A DNA stretch of 64,000 nucleotides from Prochilodus magdalenae (Eukaryota > Chordata > Actinopteri > Characiformes > Prochilodontidae). A program made the position numbers and the translations under genes. The stretch lies in NCBI GenBank assembly GCA_024036415.1, contig JAMWET010006544.1, positions 339,501 to 403,500 of the forward strand. Direction: 5' to 3'. The stretch's first letter is position 1, and every line of letters begins with the position of its first letter. The notes under the pieces were generated by a model that saw only the letters and a program-made list of their open reading frames with translations, was not told where the DNA came from and made no database searches. Positions 1-13,500 of the stretch are shown here, piece by piece.

Positions 1-1232
1 GATGCCCTGATTCAAATGTGCACACGAACACATACAAGTGTGCTGTTAATATAGATGATGATATAAATATATGCATTAGATATATTTATTCATAAATAAT
101 CTATGCATTGTACAGGACACACCCACATTTTGTCAGGAGGAGAAAAAGCACTGTGTAACAGCTGATCCTTTTACCGAGTGGGGGAGCTCCAATTGAAATA
201 TATTGCTGTAGAACAAATGAGATGTGGCCTGGGCACTCCGCTCAGCATGCTAAAAATGTGCTTGGTGGAGTCTCTGACATGGCAGGTGAAGCCAGAACAC
301 TCATCAAAGGTGACATGCTCCATATGCAGGATGACAGAGGCAGAGGGAGGCAGCAAAGTAGTGTGCTTCAGCTCCGTTCGCCTGTATTATGTTCCACAGC
401 AGGCAGCCGATCAATCCACAAATAGCCTTTTACAGCCAGAAAGCATTAGTGCTGAAGCAGACAAGCAACCACGCCTGTAACCTGCAATCAGGAGCAGAAC
501 GCTGCATGCACTCTGTCTATGTAGGCTAAACCCACTGTGGCCTATAGAATACCATGTACAATGGTGGTGATATTTAATCCTTTTATTGCTCATCAGCCTC
601 AACTGTTTATCATATTCATGTCTATGCAGGTGTTTGCCGGCCTTTTACTGTCCTAGGGTAAACTTTGACTTTCAGCTGTTACAATTAATGCAAGGCTGCT
701 AAAAGCACAATTTATCAAAAAAATATATATTCATATATATTCATAGATTTTCATATATTTTCTTACCTTTTTTAAATTAATAATATATATATACATATAA
801 AACAAAGTTTGGGTCAGAAGAACTGGCAAAAAAACAAGCATATTAATAAAGGCTATTTCTTTACACTCTGTCATAAGTAGTTTGTTCTAACCAGGCTCTT
901 TAATTTATAACTGGTCATGCATGCACATTCAGCTCATCTCCGCTTCCTCAATGAAGAAAATGAAAGATGTGACTTGAGCCGGACATCATTGGTGGCGCTA
1001 CCCGTACTAATCATGCCAAAAAAAAGGTTACTAAGCAACAGCGCGGTACTGCCCAGTCTGACCCATGCAGGGCCACTGTATCTGGCATATCTGTTCTAAT
1101 TTAGGGGATGAAAGCAGCGCTTTCAGCAGAAGCAGGAGGGGTGCCGTGAGGGAGTACAGAGGCTGCTGCTGAGGATGGGAGTGGATGGAGAAAAGCAGAG
1201 TGTGTGAGAGAGAGAGGCTATGCAGTGCTTAC
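1..1232 (-). other. arhgap22: arhgap22 intron 1 (partial, runs off left edge)
   Basis: This stretch lies downstream of the arhgap22 first-exon donor on the minus strand, so it should be the start of that gene's first intron. It is AT-rich, with a low-complexity A/T run around 715-800. I find no second arhgap22 exon and no other coding segment; the short open frames here show no recognisable similarity. Confidence 0.5.
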
Positions 1233-1275
1233 CTCTCCTCGTCTGTCTAATCTTGGGGCTCAGCATAGTGCTCAT
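1233..1275 (-). CDS. arhgap22: Rho GTPase-activating protein 22, first coding exon (partial gene)
   Basis: Read on the minus strand, the ATG at 1266-1264 opens MLSPKIRQTRR plus one base, followed by a donor GTAAGC (1232-1227). Human ARHGAP22 begins MLSPKIRQARR and continues with Ala-Arg-Ser-Lys-Ser. The leftover G before the donor fits an alanine codon split across the junction, as that protein requires. An in-frame ATG three codons upstream (1275-1273) would add Met-Ser-Thr. ARHGAP22 is a Rac-directed GTPase-activating protein with PH, RhoGAP and coiled-coil parts; all of those would be encoded left of this window. The neighbour wdfy4 supports the call, since ARHGAP22 and WDFY4 lie head to head in human. 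The match is short (11 residues), so confidence rests on the exact N terminus, the donor phase and synteny together. Confidence 0.72.
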
Positions 1276-1640
1276 CGCTGGACAGCGCTCCTGTCCATCC
1301 ACATGTTTGGATCTCCACTAGACTCTTATCCACTGCCTCGCCCTGTTGCACCTTATCTTTCAGCTCTGGGCAGCATCCCTCACTTACTCCCTCCCTCCCT
1401 CTCTCTCCCTCTCTTTACTGTCTCTGTCTCCCCCACCCTCTCTCCCTCTCTCTCTCCTTACTGTCTCTCCCTCCCTCTCTCACTCATGTCCCACTGGCCC
1501 ACTGCTCTGAGCCACACACTTTCCGAGCCACGCCCACTTTCATTATGCAGAGGCAGCTGGAGGAAAGGGACCTCATGAACACACACACACACACACACAT
1601 ACACGCTCAGATCCACCCTTACCCATGATGCATTATTTAT
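1276..1640 (-). promoter_or_regulatory. arhgap22 5' UTR / promoter-side region with CT tract and (AC)10
   Basis: This is the region upstream of the arhgap22 start on the minus strand. It is more GC-rich than its surroundings. It holds a long CT-rich tract (about 1383-1490; GA-rich on the transcribed strand) and a (CA)n microsatellite at 1579-1598. Calling it 5' UTR or promoter is inferred from position only. No TATA box is obvious. Confidence 0.35.
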
Positions 1641-4589
1641 CCTCCCCACCACCCAAATGAATTCCACTCTGGCCCAGCCATTAAAGGCCTGGATGATTAC
1701 TGTCAATAATTCAGTGGAGCAGAAACAGAAGGGTCTCTGCCATTTTCCTCTCTCCTTCCTTCCTCTTAATTGGCTCTGTGGTCTATGTTTGCTGGTGTAT
1801 GCGTCTGCTGAGCTGGGTGTGGGTGTGTGTCCATGTGCACATCAATTGAACTTCCCTCTTTCTCTCACTCCCTTTTTCGTTCTGCTTGTAACCTGAGTAA
1901 ATCAGAGTGTCCAAGCTAAAATGTCATATGCTAAAACTGTCTGGCATGATAATAAGGCAAAAATATCATATCGCAATACTTCAAGACATTTTCACGACAC
2001 GTTACACGAGTACTGCCACATAAAAATCTTGAATCAGTAACTGATTTTTATTCTACAGCTCATGTAAACAGCACTAGAAGTAAATGACCAGGACTAACTA
2101 TGGTCTCCTTTTAATGAAACATGCACTCGATAAGGAGTTGTTTAGGGACAGACGATATTTGAAATGCTCAATATTGCAATAAAATTCAATATTGCTAAAT
2201 AAAAATAAAAATCATATTGCTCCCCTCTAATGTTTATGCATAAATTACTGAGCATGTGGGCTTAAAAACCACAATCTCTAATTAGGGTTTGGTGATAAAA
2301 TCCATCTTACTCACACATGCCTTCTGAATATGAAGGGTTTCATTCCAAAACGCATGATAAATCACTTTTAAACACTTGTTTCCCATATATTTACCCATAC
2401 AAGAAATATCTTTGCTATTTTATGATTAACAGCACCTTAATGAGGACATTTCATTTTTCATTATACATCAGCTGCTATTACGTTTAAAACCTATACACAT
2501 CTAAAACGGATATACAGCATTTTATATCTTCTGTTTACATCGTTTTTATCTGTGTCTTCATTTTAAACATGTCACAGTGTTTACAGTTACTAGAAACATT
2601 TTTTCAGTGCCAAGTCCAGCTTTTCAACACATCACATCACACTAGTGTTCTTACAGCTGGAACATTTTGTCAGTCACAGCCCAGTCACCACACAAGCACT
2701 AGCGACTAATTTCTGTGTAAATCTGAAAATGACATAAAGAAATATTTGTTCTACATTCTGTAATTAGTTTCAAAGTGCCACTGAATGTAAAGCTGTATTA
2801 TTATATTTCCTCCTTCAAATACAAATCCTGCATTTGCATAAGACGCTGGTCAAATAGGCTGAAATTCTCAACTGTGTATACATAACCGAACCGAACCTGT
2901 CAAGGAGTATGACTGATGTTCATCTTTAAATGAGGCTGAAGTTGATTTTCTATTTGCCAGCTTCTTAATCAAATGTTCTGTTCCAGCTTAAATGCTACAT
3001 TTTGAACCAACAATGAAACAAAAAATCTGGAGAATAGAAAACTTTTGCATCTATGACTTTAACAAAATCCTGGACAACTTTAAATTTGTTGGTTTTCTCT
3101 GCACGTTTCACTTGGAAACTTTCTCAAATAATATGGAGCAGCTTCGCTCGGCACTGAAAAGACTGGAGAGAGGAGCAGTGCCAGATTTATCATCATCACA
3201 ACCCCAATAGTAACTTGTGAGTAACAGCCATGCTGTGTGATTTTGTCCACTGTTTCTTCCTTAGCCCCAGTTTTGCTAAAACTGAGTGAGAAATGAATGA
3301 TACAGATTGGAAACTGTGGTCACCAAATGCATGCTGCATTTAAGTAAGGCAAACTGTTCATAGCTTGATCCAAACAGGATGTTGTTGTGCTATTTGCATG
3401 AAGAGTTTTGGAAAAAAAGAGAAGTGAAAATGCTTGTTAGCGATAGTAAAAAAAAAACAGCAATGACATCATTAATTATAACCGAGAGAGTTCACTGGAA
3501 TCCGACTTAAGCCATAAGATCTACTGTTTGCAGTTGCAGTAGATCAAGCAGCCAGGAGTAAAAAAAGCAGAGCAGTGTAACAGCTCCTGACTAATGGAGA
3601 TTACTAGACATATAGCCCCTTTAAGGCATGCATTCACACATATATTACATAATGTAAACTGGCTTAATGTGATCACATTCATGTGTCATACATACACATC
3701 ACTCTGCGGTGTAGATTATAGTGTCCTGACAGACTGTTGCCAATATAGAGACAGAAAAAAGTCAGACATTGAGCTACAGCCTTACACTATGGAGGAAATA
3801 AAGGTTTTTACCGAGAGGCCTCCATTGCTTCTCTGGCTGCCGAAACTTTAGGCTGTTCATCACTGGGACAGGTCCATCTTCATGTTCATTTAGCTCACTT
3901 TGAATGTGCTGCCTAGTGTCTCTGTGTTGGCATGGAGAGAAATCCCAACTGAGTAGAGCAATCTCTCTGCCCAGGAAAACATAGAACAAGAAGCAATGAT
4001 TAAATCAGATTACAATGTAGGAAAACAATTAGATAAAGTTCCAACATACAAAAGAATGTGAACATGTCACCAAAACACAACACGAGTGTCAGTGAGAAGC
4101 AGATTCCTCAGTCATGAGCCAGATAAACACAAAGGTCATAATGCCACCATGTGCTTAACCTCCACGGTACCTACCATACCAAATCAGAAGCGAAGAACTA
4201 CGTCCTGATATACGATTCCACCAGCACTAGCGAAAAAGCTTCTGAGAGCTGACAACAGTGAAATATAATGTGACGTCCACCACAAGAGGACATCGGGAAG
4301 TGATGACTGGCAACAGAGAAGTGAAAATGACTTGGTTTTAAAGTTGAAGTTTCCCCTGCTTATCATTCATTTGGTAGATTTACACTACAAGGTGGTCTGT
4401 ACCGCACCAGATGAATATAGAACTGCATAATAAGGTGACCACACACATGCACTTACACATACACTACATGTTTCAAGTGAATTTTTATAAAACTCAAAAG
4501 TCATAACACCACACAGATTTATGCATGCACACGGAAGGCCTAAAGGACTGTGATTTCACATACACCCTACGGCCACTGTTACTTACACA
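1641..4589. other. Intergenic DNA, no gene seen
   Basis: No exon-like open frames with plausible splice borders were found on either strand. The sequence is AT-rich. Fragments around 1925-2220 resemble decayed repeat DNA but could not be assigned to a family. Confidence 0.5.
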
Positions 4590-5046
4590 TCCTTGTATCT
4601 ACTCTCATTGTCCATTTTATATCAGCTCCATTTACTAGGTAAACACACTTTGTAGTTCTACACTTACAGACTGTAGTCCTACTGATTTTCTACAGACTTT
4701 ACAAATCCACATTCCCCCCTTTTCTTTATTGGTCAGAACCCCCAGGACCACCACAGATCAGGTTTTTTTTTGGGTGGTGGATCATTTTCAGCACCCCAGT
4801 GACACTGATGGGGTAGTGGTGTGTTAGTGTTGTGCAGGTGTGAGTGGATCAGAGACAGCGCTGCTGGTGGAGTTCTTAAACACCTCAGTATCATTGCTGC
4901 AGTGAGAATAGCCCACCAACTTAAACAATCCAGTCAACAGCATCCTGTGACCACTGATGAAGGACTAGAGGATGACCAACACAAACTGTGCACTGACAGA
5001 TGAGTTACCGTCTTTGACGTTACATCTACAAGGTGGACCAGGAAGG
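4590..5046. repeat. Foldback-type dispersed repeat, copy 1
   Basis: This copy shares several blocks with copies near 10978-11335 and 12577-12948. Shared signatures include 'tttgtagttctaca', 'cagactgtagtcc', 'aggaccacca', 'gggtggtggatcatt' and the segment around 'cacctcagt'. It contains both halves of the family's long inverted structure (the second half includes 'ccactgatgaaggactag'). It lacks the clear terminal motif 'gatcagccataacattaaaacca' seen in copy 3. I know this family as abundant in otophysan fish genomes but give no formal name. Confidence 0.75.
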
Positions 5047-5106
5047 TAAGAGGGTTCTCCATCATTAGCAGAACACAGCACGTTTTTTTTCCCCAATAGG
5101 ATAGTC

Positions 5107-5112
<6 letters not shown>

Positions 5113-5164
<52 letters not shown>
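5113..5164. repeat. (TA)26 microsatellite
   Basis: An uninterrupted TA dinucleotide run preceded by a short TG stretch. It sits about 65 bp past the foldback repeat. Confidence 0.95.
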
Positions 5165-5170
<6 letters not shown>

Positions 5171-7240
5171 GTATGTAGAGTGCATAGATAACTACATAAT
5201 TAAGTCGGCATTCTTAGAAATAAAATAACAATAAAAAGGGGCAAATTTACAAACATCAGTGTCAGTAGTCAGTATACCAAAACACAGAAAGTCAATGGAA
5301 TTCTTAGAACTTTCAAAAATTATGGAACTATATAATTTTAATATGCTCTCTGGCAGTAAGGCTGCAGTAGCTGTTCTCGATAACATAAGCAGACATACAA
5401 TCTGCAGGGTAATTTCATAACCCTACTAAAGAGCAAATGAACTTATCACAGGCAATTAAGCTGAATTATCATTTCATCCAATAATGGACCGGTGCGACTG
5501 AACATGCCAGACGCGCATGAGTTGCAGTGTGTCAAATAACGACAGATGTTATGACTCCAGAGCAGTAATTCACTGCTAGAGCGATAGGAGGATAGATTTC
5601 TTACAGTAATGGGTTAATGCCACCTCAAACATGATCTTTAATAACATCAGTTTTCATTTTATTATTGCTATGACAACAAGCTCACAACCAGCTCAATATA
5701 GGTCAAAATGGGTATTCAGTTTTTAATCCTGGCCAATTCGAAAGCAAAATCTTCAAACTGCTACCTGCCACATGTAAATCACATGATCAGTTTCCACAGG
5801 CCACTTCCTTATTATTTAATAATAACCCATGAAAGGTCATGCATTACTGTGATCAAGGGATGTTATAAAATTATTATTACACAGTGGTTTATTACTTGCA
5901 CATAATAAAAATAACATATGGTTCTAATAGTTCTAATTAATAATAATCAGAGTCTTCCACCATGAAATGTACTTCATTCTGAGTGTTATTGTTGTGAAAT
6001 ATCAAAGTAGGACAAGAACTCTCAGCTGCTCATCATTTCATTAAATTGTAGGATGTTTTAATTGCATAAAAAATCATAAGATGTTTAATGCAGGAACATG
6101 GACCTTCTAAGCAGTTTTTGCTCACCAAATTACCACAGTAACAATGATGCAGTTCCTGCTGGCATCTCCTGTGTTGTGCATCAAAGTAATGGTGCCATCT
6201 TTTTATTTTTTAGCCACATCATATTTAATATTTTAAAGGACTATGTACAAACTTTAAGAATTAAATAATTAGGTAAAAAGTCTCAAATGTCAAACATCTA
6301 ATAGCTAAGGAGGGATTAGGCATGGGCTAAAACAAAATTTGTAGTTGAGTGTGCAAGTATTTTAGGAAAAGCTGTATTTTAAGAAACACACTTACAAGCA
6401 GATTAGCTTTCAGTGTAAGAGTGAATTAGGTCAAAACGTTTTCTGTTTCTTTGCTAGAGACATCAAAATGAATGTCTATGGTAACAGACCATACGCTGCA
6501 GATGCAGCACGTACACGTTAGGCTGAATCATGTTACAGTATTCCTTCAAAGCCCCTAATATGTACACTCCGAGATAAGCAGCTAAATTGTATTTCCTCTA
6601 AAAGCTGCAGTGATAGACAGAAAGAGAGGGATGGATGGGGGTGAGGGCTTGCATCAGTGACTAGACCCATATTACAGTAGTAATGAAATGCAATTACCCA
6701 TCGCCATCTTTCTCAGGCCTGCAGATTCATGTTCTTTTACTGATTGTCTTTAGGACAACAAAATCAATGGGAAATTAGTATCAGACCGAGCGCAGGCTAT
6801 GTAGATGATTAATGGTGAAATTGTAGCTTAAAAGCATGGTTAGTCCTCCAGCACAGAGCCCCTCCATGGTTCTAATGTAATCAGACTGCCCTGTATTGCT
6901 CACAGCATACTCAGCCTATATTCCTTCTCAAGTGAAAAGACATATTACGTTTGACGGGCAGTTAAATGTGATATGCTGGCTATTTACTGGTACACGCTAC
7001 GTAATGCTACACAATATAATCCAACATAACGGCCTCCATGCTGCTGAAGCCTTTTTATTAGGAATAAGGACTAAAATATGCTGATTTATTGATTGTAAAA
7101 CTCCAGTTATAATACAATAGTCACTGACGTTTATGAATTACCACTCCAAAAACGTCAATGTACTAAATATGTATTTACTTCAATGTTGAATTCAAGCCAC
7201 AAAATACAATTTCATAAATAGCAGTGCAACAGTTTTAATC
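5165..7240. other. Intergenic DNA between the repeat block and the palmitoyltransferase 3' end
   Basis: No gene is visible. The part at about 6650-6900 is less repetitive and of higher complexity than its flanks and could be a conserved non-coding element; that is only an impression from composition. Confidence 0.4.
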
Positions 7241-7246
7241 TTTATT
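7241..7246 (-). terminator. Polyadenylation signal AATAAA for the ankyrin-DHHC gene
   Basis: The plus-strand 'tttatt' reads AATAAA on the minus strand, about 320 bp downstream of the stop codon at 7568-7566. It is the first canonical signal I noticed after the stop, which gives a short 3' UTR. Confidence 0.5.
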
Positions 7247-7565
7247 GAAAACATTAAAATACTGTAAATCTGTGTGTAAACAGCCTTAATACAAGTGCAC
7301 AGTGGAATTCGAATAAAACTATTTAGACACGAGAAGATAACTAGTAAACTGTGATAAAGCCTACTAAACAGGGCACAGATAAAAAACGCATTTTATGCAG
7401 TTACCTGTAAACAGCAGAACTAAAAATAATACCCTGATTTAAGACATTGCAGACTGCAACAACTGACCAAGCTTTAGGGTCATTTTGCATCAGTCAAGAG
7501 TTCATTCCTCAAGGGAAGTCTTACAGTGGAAGAAATGTCTAAGACTAAAACAAATTCAACTCATT

Positions 7566-10500
7566 TTAAACATCAAGGGAGTTGAGCTGTGGATTCCTTA
7601 TGCTCTTCCCTTCAACCAGAAAAGAGACAACTGTGGCCAAGCGCTCACCCCAAGCAGGCTTATGGTTAGAGCGCCTAAAGTAGGTGGTGGTTCCAGTGGA
7701 AATGGCATCAAGCTGCCCAGACAACAGCCAGGCCTGCCAGAGAAGAGTGAGGATGTTAAGCACAAGCAGCAGGAGCACCCATGCCTCCCTCCCTGTCAAT
7801 GAGCTCCAACTCCAGTGCTCCTCCACAGCCAGCATCCAGTAGAGGTAATAGGCAGCAGTGCTGGTGAAGATGAGATGGGCAACAATCATGGCCAGGATGA
7901 ACAGCACAAAGACCCGGTGGTTGTCTCGGCCAACACAGTGGTTGAGGAAAAGGCAGTGGTGGTCATAATCCATTACACAAAAGTCACACAGGCGACAGTG
8001 CTTGCTGTTGTCCACTTGGAATAGCTACAATAATACAATAAGAAAGAAAGAAAAAAAACTTTTTTAAATGGCTTTATGTCTTCAATATTTCAATATGGCA
8101 GGAAAAATCATTTAATTGTGTAATTGTGGGGTTAAATTCCAGTTTTAGTGTGCATTGTTACTTTTACATGGTCAACTAAAATGCTTGAATAAAAAAAAGT
8201 TCCATGTACATGTTCCATCATTACCTGCACACAGTCGTTAAATGAATCTGATGCAAGGTGCAGAGTTTGCTTACTTCACAGTAAATGCAGAAGCGATTAG
8301 GATTCTGATTTGCCTCCACCAGGTCGACTATGCTAGTGAACCTGGGGTCCGAATCAGCTGGCCGGAGTCTGCCTGGATCTTGTCTTAGAACCTTCCAGAA
8401 GAGCCAGAGAAGGATGCCAAAATGGATCAATGAAATATGTAGGAGAGTGTGAGCTGGCCAAATACGTGGTTGGTTAAAGAAAACCTGTAATTTAATGTCT
8501 TTAGAATCAAAACCTAAAGCAGTAAATCAAACAATTTTAGTTGTTGCAAGCAAAAGGATATTAGGCAGAATTTTATAGTAAAAACAGACCAAGGAATGAA
8601 TTAGGCCCGCAGTCAGTGTTCCAAGATAAATGGGATTTGGTAACCTAGAAGTAAAAAAATAATATTTTAAACAAATACATATAGAAATAAAAAAAGATAG
8701 ATACATATAGATAATAATGTTTCAAAAAGTGAAGTTATGTTTTTTTAATGTTTATTAATTTTCTTAACATTGGTTTTAGTTATATTTAATTGAAAATAGT
8801 GCATTTTATAACATAACAAATGCTTCCAAAAGTGACAGGTTTGGACTACAGGCTGGGCAGTTTGGCACCCAGATTATGTTACTATGAGGTTATGCTGTTG
8901 TAATAAATTTGGTTTAATACTGTTTTGGTGAAATAAGCAAGTTCTTCCCTGAAAAAGACATTACCTGGATGGCAGCATAAGCTGATCCTCAACCCATTTA
9001 AATTGTTTAGCACTAACAGAGCCTTTTCCAGATGTGCAAGTCAATCATGCCATGCCAATTTCTCTCTCACCACAGGACACTTTTCCACTTAACCTCAATA
9101 CATCTTAAATTAACTTGGGCGCAGAAAAGGTGTCAGCGTTTCTGGATCTTGTGTATACATGGTATCTCCTTTGCATGCTAGAATTTGAATTTGCATTTGT
9201 GGATGGAATGATAAACCGTGCTCACAGACAATAAACATCTGAGGTGTTCCTAAGCCCATGCTTAGCTGTGAGATATTCCAATAAGTGTTTTTTTTCTCCT
9301 TCAAAATGTAATATGTCTTCTTTGTACTATTTTCAATTACATATGTATATATCATTGCTCTATTTTATATTTTAATTACCTTTTTTTGGAAATAGGATTG
9401 TAATTTTATTACCATGTTAAATACTGACAATAGGTATTTGATTAGGTGAAAAAAATAATAATAATAATAATAACAACAACAACAACAGACTAAGCTTCAC
9501 TCAATCTTTCCACAGAGGAAAATTTTTAAGTTTAAAATATCATGTTGCTAAGATGTCTGCTGAAGTTAGCATGCTAACCAGCTACCCTGACCACATCCAG
9601 TCTCATAATACAACTTTGTACCTCAAGAGGCAATAGTGAGTCATTGTAAGATCAAGTTGAATCAGTCCAGAATAAGAACCCTGACGCTGTATTCTAACCT
9701 CATCTCAGTCACGTTAAAGGTGCTGCTTCCAGTTTTAAATGACAAAGTGGTGCGCTAACCTCTGATAGCTGCTCATTCTGTGGTATTGGGACAGGATGAT
9801 TTTTGCCAACCAAGGAAAGAGTAGCCCACAAAATATTCCTCCATATTCTCCTAATGCTGCAGCTATGAGGAGCACAGCTGCCCCACTGAGACTGGGCAAC
9901 AGAAGTGTCCAGTAGTACACCACTGCATTGGAGATAAGAAGACAAGATTATTCAAAAACCAATAAACAAAAGCAGGCTTATATCACATCATTTGTGGATG
10001 TGCATAATTACCATGTGATTCTCTGGGTTTCTGATCCTTTGGTTTATAGATGAACTGGGTCAACATTTTGGTGAGCTGCTGATGTCTGGTAAGAAAACAC
10101 AATGTCAAATATGAAAGTCTAATGACAGAACAAGAGGAAATGGACAAATAGGCAAATCAACCTGATAACATGTCTTTCGATGTGGTTCTAGGAAGAGTGG
10201 CTGATAAGGAAAAAAGCAGCGATCAACGGACCTAAAAGTAGTTCCGCGATTACTGAGGTCTAGAGGTGTGAGGCCAGTGTGGTTTTTCATGTGTAAAATG
10301 TGGAATCCCGCACTCTGCAGTAGCAGCCAGCACACCTCAATTATGCCTTTCTCTGCAGCCACATGCAGTGCTGTCGCCCCCTGCTGGTCTACTGCATCCG
10401 CTGCACATCTCTGGAGAGGGAGGGGGAAAAAAAACATAGTCAGAAACTATTTTCACAAATCACACATTAGTAGATTTTACAAAAACACAGATAATATAAA

Positions 10501-13500
10501 AGGAAAAAAGAGACAGATCACATGACTATACCCACACAGTAAATGAGATTTCTTACCATGGTACAACTTCATAAACACAAATGTGTTACAGTATAATGGT
10601 TATAGGCTTACAAAGGCAAGAGGCAAGGTTAGGATGGTTTTGTGGCAAAGCCAATTACAATAAAGATACTGCACTCTCTGCTGCATAAATAAATATATAA
10701 GCATCTAGTCACATGTGTGAGTGTGAGTACAAGCATTGCGACATCATGTCCATGAACTTTCCACTTGCAATTTATATATGCTGTATGTGTGTGTACGCGT
10801 GTGTGTGTGTGGTGGCCAATATGGCAAAAAACATTTTATCACATAACATTTAGATACATTTTCACTATATGCATCATATTATTTAATACATCATTATTAT
10901 TTAACACTTATTAAATAACTTACTAAGATAATAATATATAATAACCTATTGTGCCACCTATAACATATACAGAACATACACCCATCAGCCATGATATTAA
11001 AACCAACTGTATCTACACTCACTGTCCAGTTTATCAGGTCAACTTACCACAAAGTCAAGACTCCCACAGGACCACCACAAAACAGGCATTACGTGGGTGG
11101 TGGATCATTCTTAACACTGCAGTTTCACTGAGTGCTGGAGGGTTTAAACACCTCAGTGTCATTGCTGGACTGAAAATAGTCCACCAACAGAATCCTGTGC
11201 AGTGACAGATGAGCTATCATCTCTGACTTGGTGATGGGAGGCTAAGGTGCACCTATGTGGTAAATGAAGCTGATATAACGGATAAAGATTGTAGATACAG
11301 TGGGGTGGTAATAATGTTATGCCTGATCAGTGTATACTGTATGTTAAGGATATGCTTTTTAAAACATATCATTGATTATTGTGTATGTATACATCTGAGC
11401 TTTTTTTGCTTAGCTTTTTGAGTGCAAATTGTGTGTAAAAAAAATACAGGGACAAATTGTAACAGGGACAGAATACTGGTTTCCTTAATTCATGTGTATA
11501 TTTAGACTTTCAATTCTGATTCTTAAAAGCAGAATACGAGGACAATATTTTTTTGTTAATTTTATGTCTCAGGGTGTGCTATAGGATGTAGCATGTGTTT
11601 CAAGTGAAAAAGCTCACATTGTTGCGTAGAAGGTACCGGACCACATCAGTATTCCCTGTGGAAGCTGCCAAGTGCAGAGGAGTAATCCGGAAGTAATCAC
11701 CATCTGAGAATCGGAACATGGTAGTCTCCCAGAGGTACTGCATGGCAACACTGACCATCAGATAACAAGAAACAGGAAGATCAGTCCTATACAGTGGGCG
11801 GAACCCAACCTCCTCAGGTCGAACATGTACAACACTGCTCTTGTTCTGCAGTGCATGTGACCAAGACTACAGTATATGTTATGCAATATTTACACTGCCA
11901 CAGAAAACTCATGAACATGACCTCTAAAACATTTATGTAGATATACTGCTCGAATGTCATCTTGGACTTTAGCCAATATCCCAACTTTTAAGTGCCATGG
12001 TATTAATGAGCTTCTAACGGGGATAAACCATCCCTGAAATCAATACATAATATAAGGAAAAAGCCAGTGTAAAATAAAAGCACATCTTATGCATTTACTC
12101 ACATGCTTCCCCCACTAACTGCATGAAGTAGTGATGTTTTCCCCTGATGATCCACAATGCGTAAATCTGCACCACACTGCATCATTTTATGCATGATGCT
12201 GATGTTTCCATGTCTGTTACAGAAATGCCACAAACAGATGTCAAGTCATTCATTTTTTTTGCTGTTATACAGTTTTATGCTGTATCCTGCAGCAGCTGCC
12301 TGCTAGACAATGTAAGCACAGTAACGTGCTCTGCCACAGGGTCGGTCAAACGAATAAGAAAAGGACATCTGTCAAGAAGGTTTACTGTACCGGCAGGCAA
12401 AGTGAAAAGGAGTTTGGCCTGCATCACAAGGTACATTAGGATCAGCGCCGCTACTTAAGAGGAGTTCAGCTATTGGCCGGTTTCCATGCAGTGCTGCAAA
12501 ATGAAGGGCAGTAAAACCACCCCAACCTGAGAAAAGAGCAAAGACAGAATGCATAGGTCTCACTCATCAGAACTTATACACCGATCAGCCATAACATTAA
12601 AACCACCTGTTTGTTTCTGCACTTCTTGTGCATTTCATCAGCTCCACTTACCATACAGATGAACTCTGTAGTTCTACATTTACAGACTGTAGTCCCATCT
12701 GTTTTTCTGCATGCTTTATTAACCCTGTTTTATCCTGTTCTTTAATGGGCAGGAACCCAGCAGGACCACCAGAGACCAGGTATTGTGTGGGTGGTGGATC
12801 ATTCTCAGCACCGCAGGGACACTTATGTGGAGGCCTGTTGTGTTAGTGTGTATGGATCAGACACAGCAGTGCTGCTGAAGTTGAGAATAGTCCATCAACC
12901 AAAACTATTCAAGCACTGCATCCTGTGGGCACCGTCCTGGTGAAGTAGTTTATGCCAAACATAGGAATAAACAAACGCCTGTGGTGGAATTCTTCTTAAA
13001 AGTTCCCTGACAAAAATGACTCAACATCCTGTTACTCTACATATACAAGATAAAGCATGTTTGTTGATGTTCACTATCAAGTGAATGTAACAGAAAAGTA
13101 ATTAAAGTCTTTTAAAGATTTTCCCCTCCTGTTACTTTAGCCTTGTAGCTTGAATGAAAAGTTAAAAAACAAGAAGCAAATTTCAGACACAAAACATGTC
13201 CTGGCTGATCAACTATGCTTGGGATACGGAGGGGCTAACCTGTGTACATTTCTTTTCTGGTGATCCAGCCCTATAAATGATAGTCAACTGTGAATTGATG
13301 ACTTTTTTTTTCTTTGACCATGCTGTAAGACATCTGCACCAATTAGGACTAATAACCTGATAACTTGTGGTCCGTTCTGTATTAATAAGGAAAGGAAAAA
13401 CTTGGAAACTGTGAAAGCCAATAAAGTAGGGTACAGCTTGGCCTTAATCGTTAGGAGTCAATGAATAGTTAATACCGAAAACGATAGCTCGGTGAAACAA

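Noticed and set aside
3594..3989. Overlapping open frames on both strands
   Set aside because: They have no splice-site support, no similarity I recognise, and lie in AT-rich intergenic DNA.
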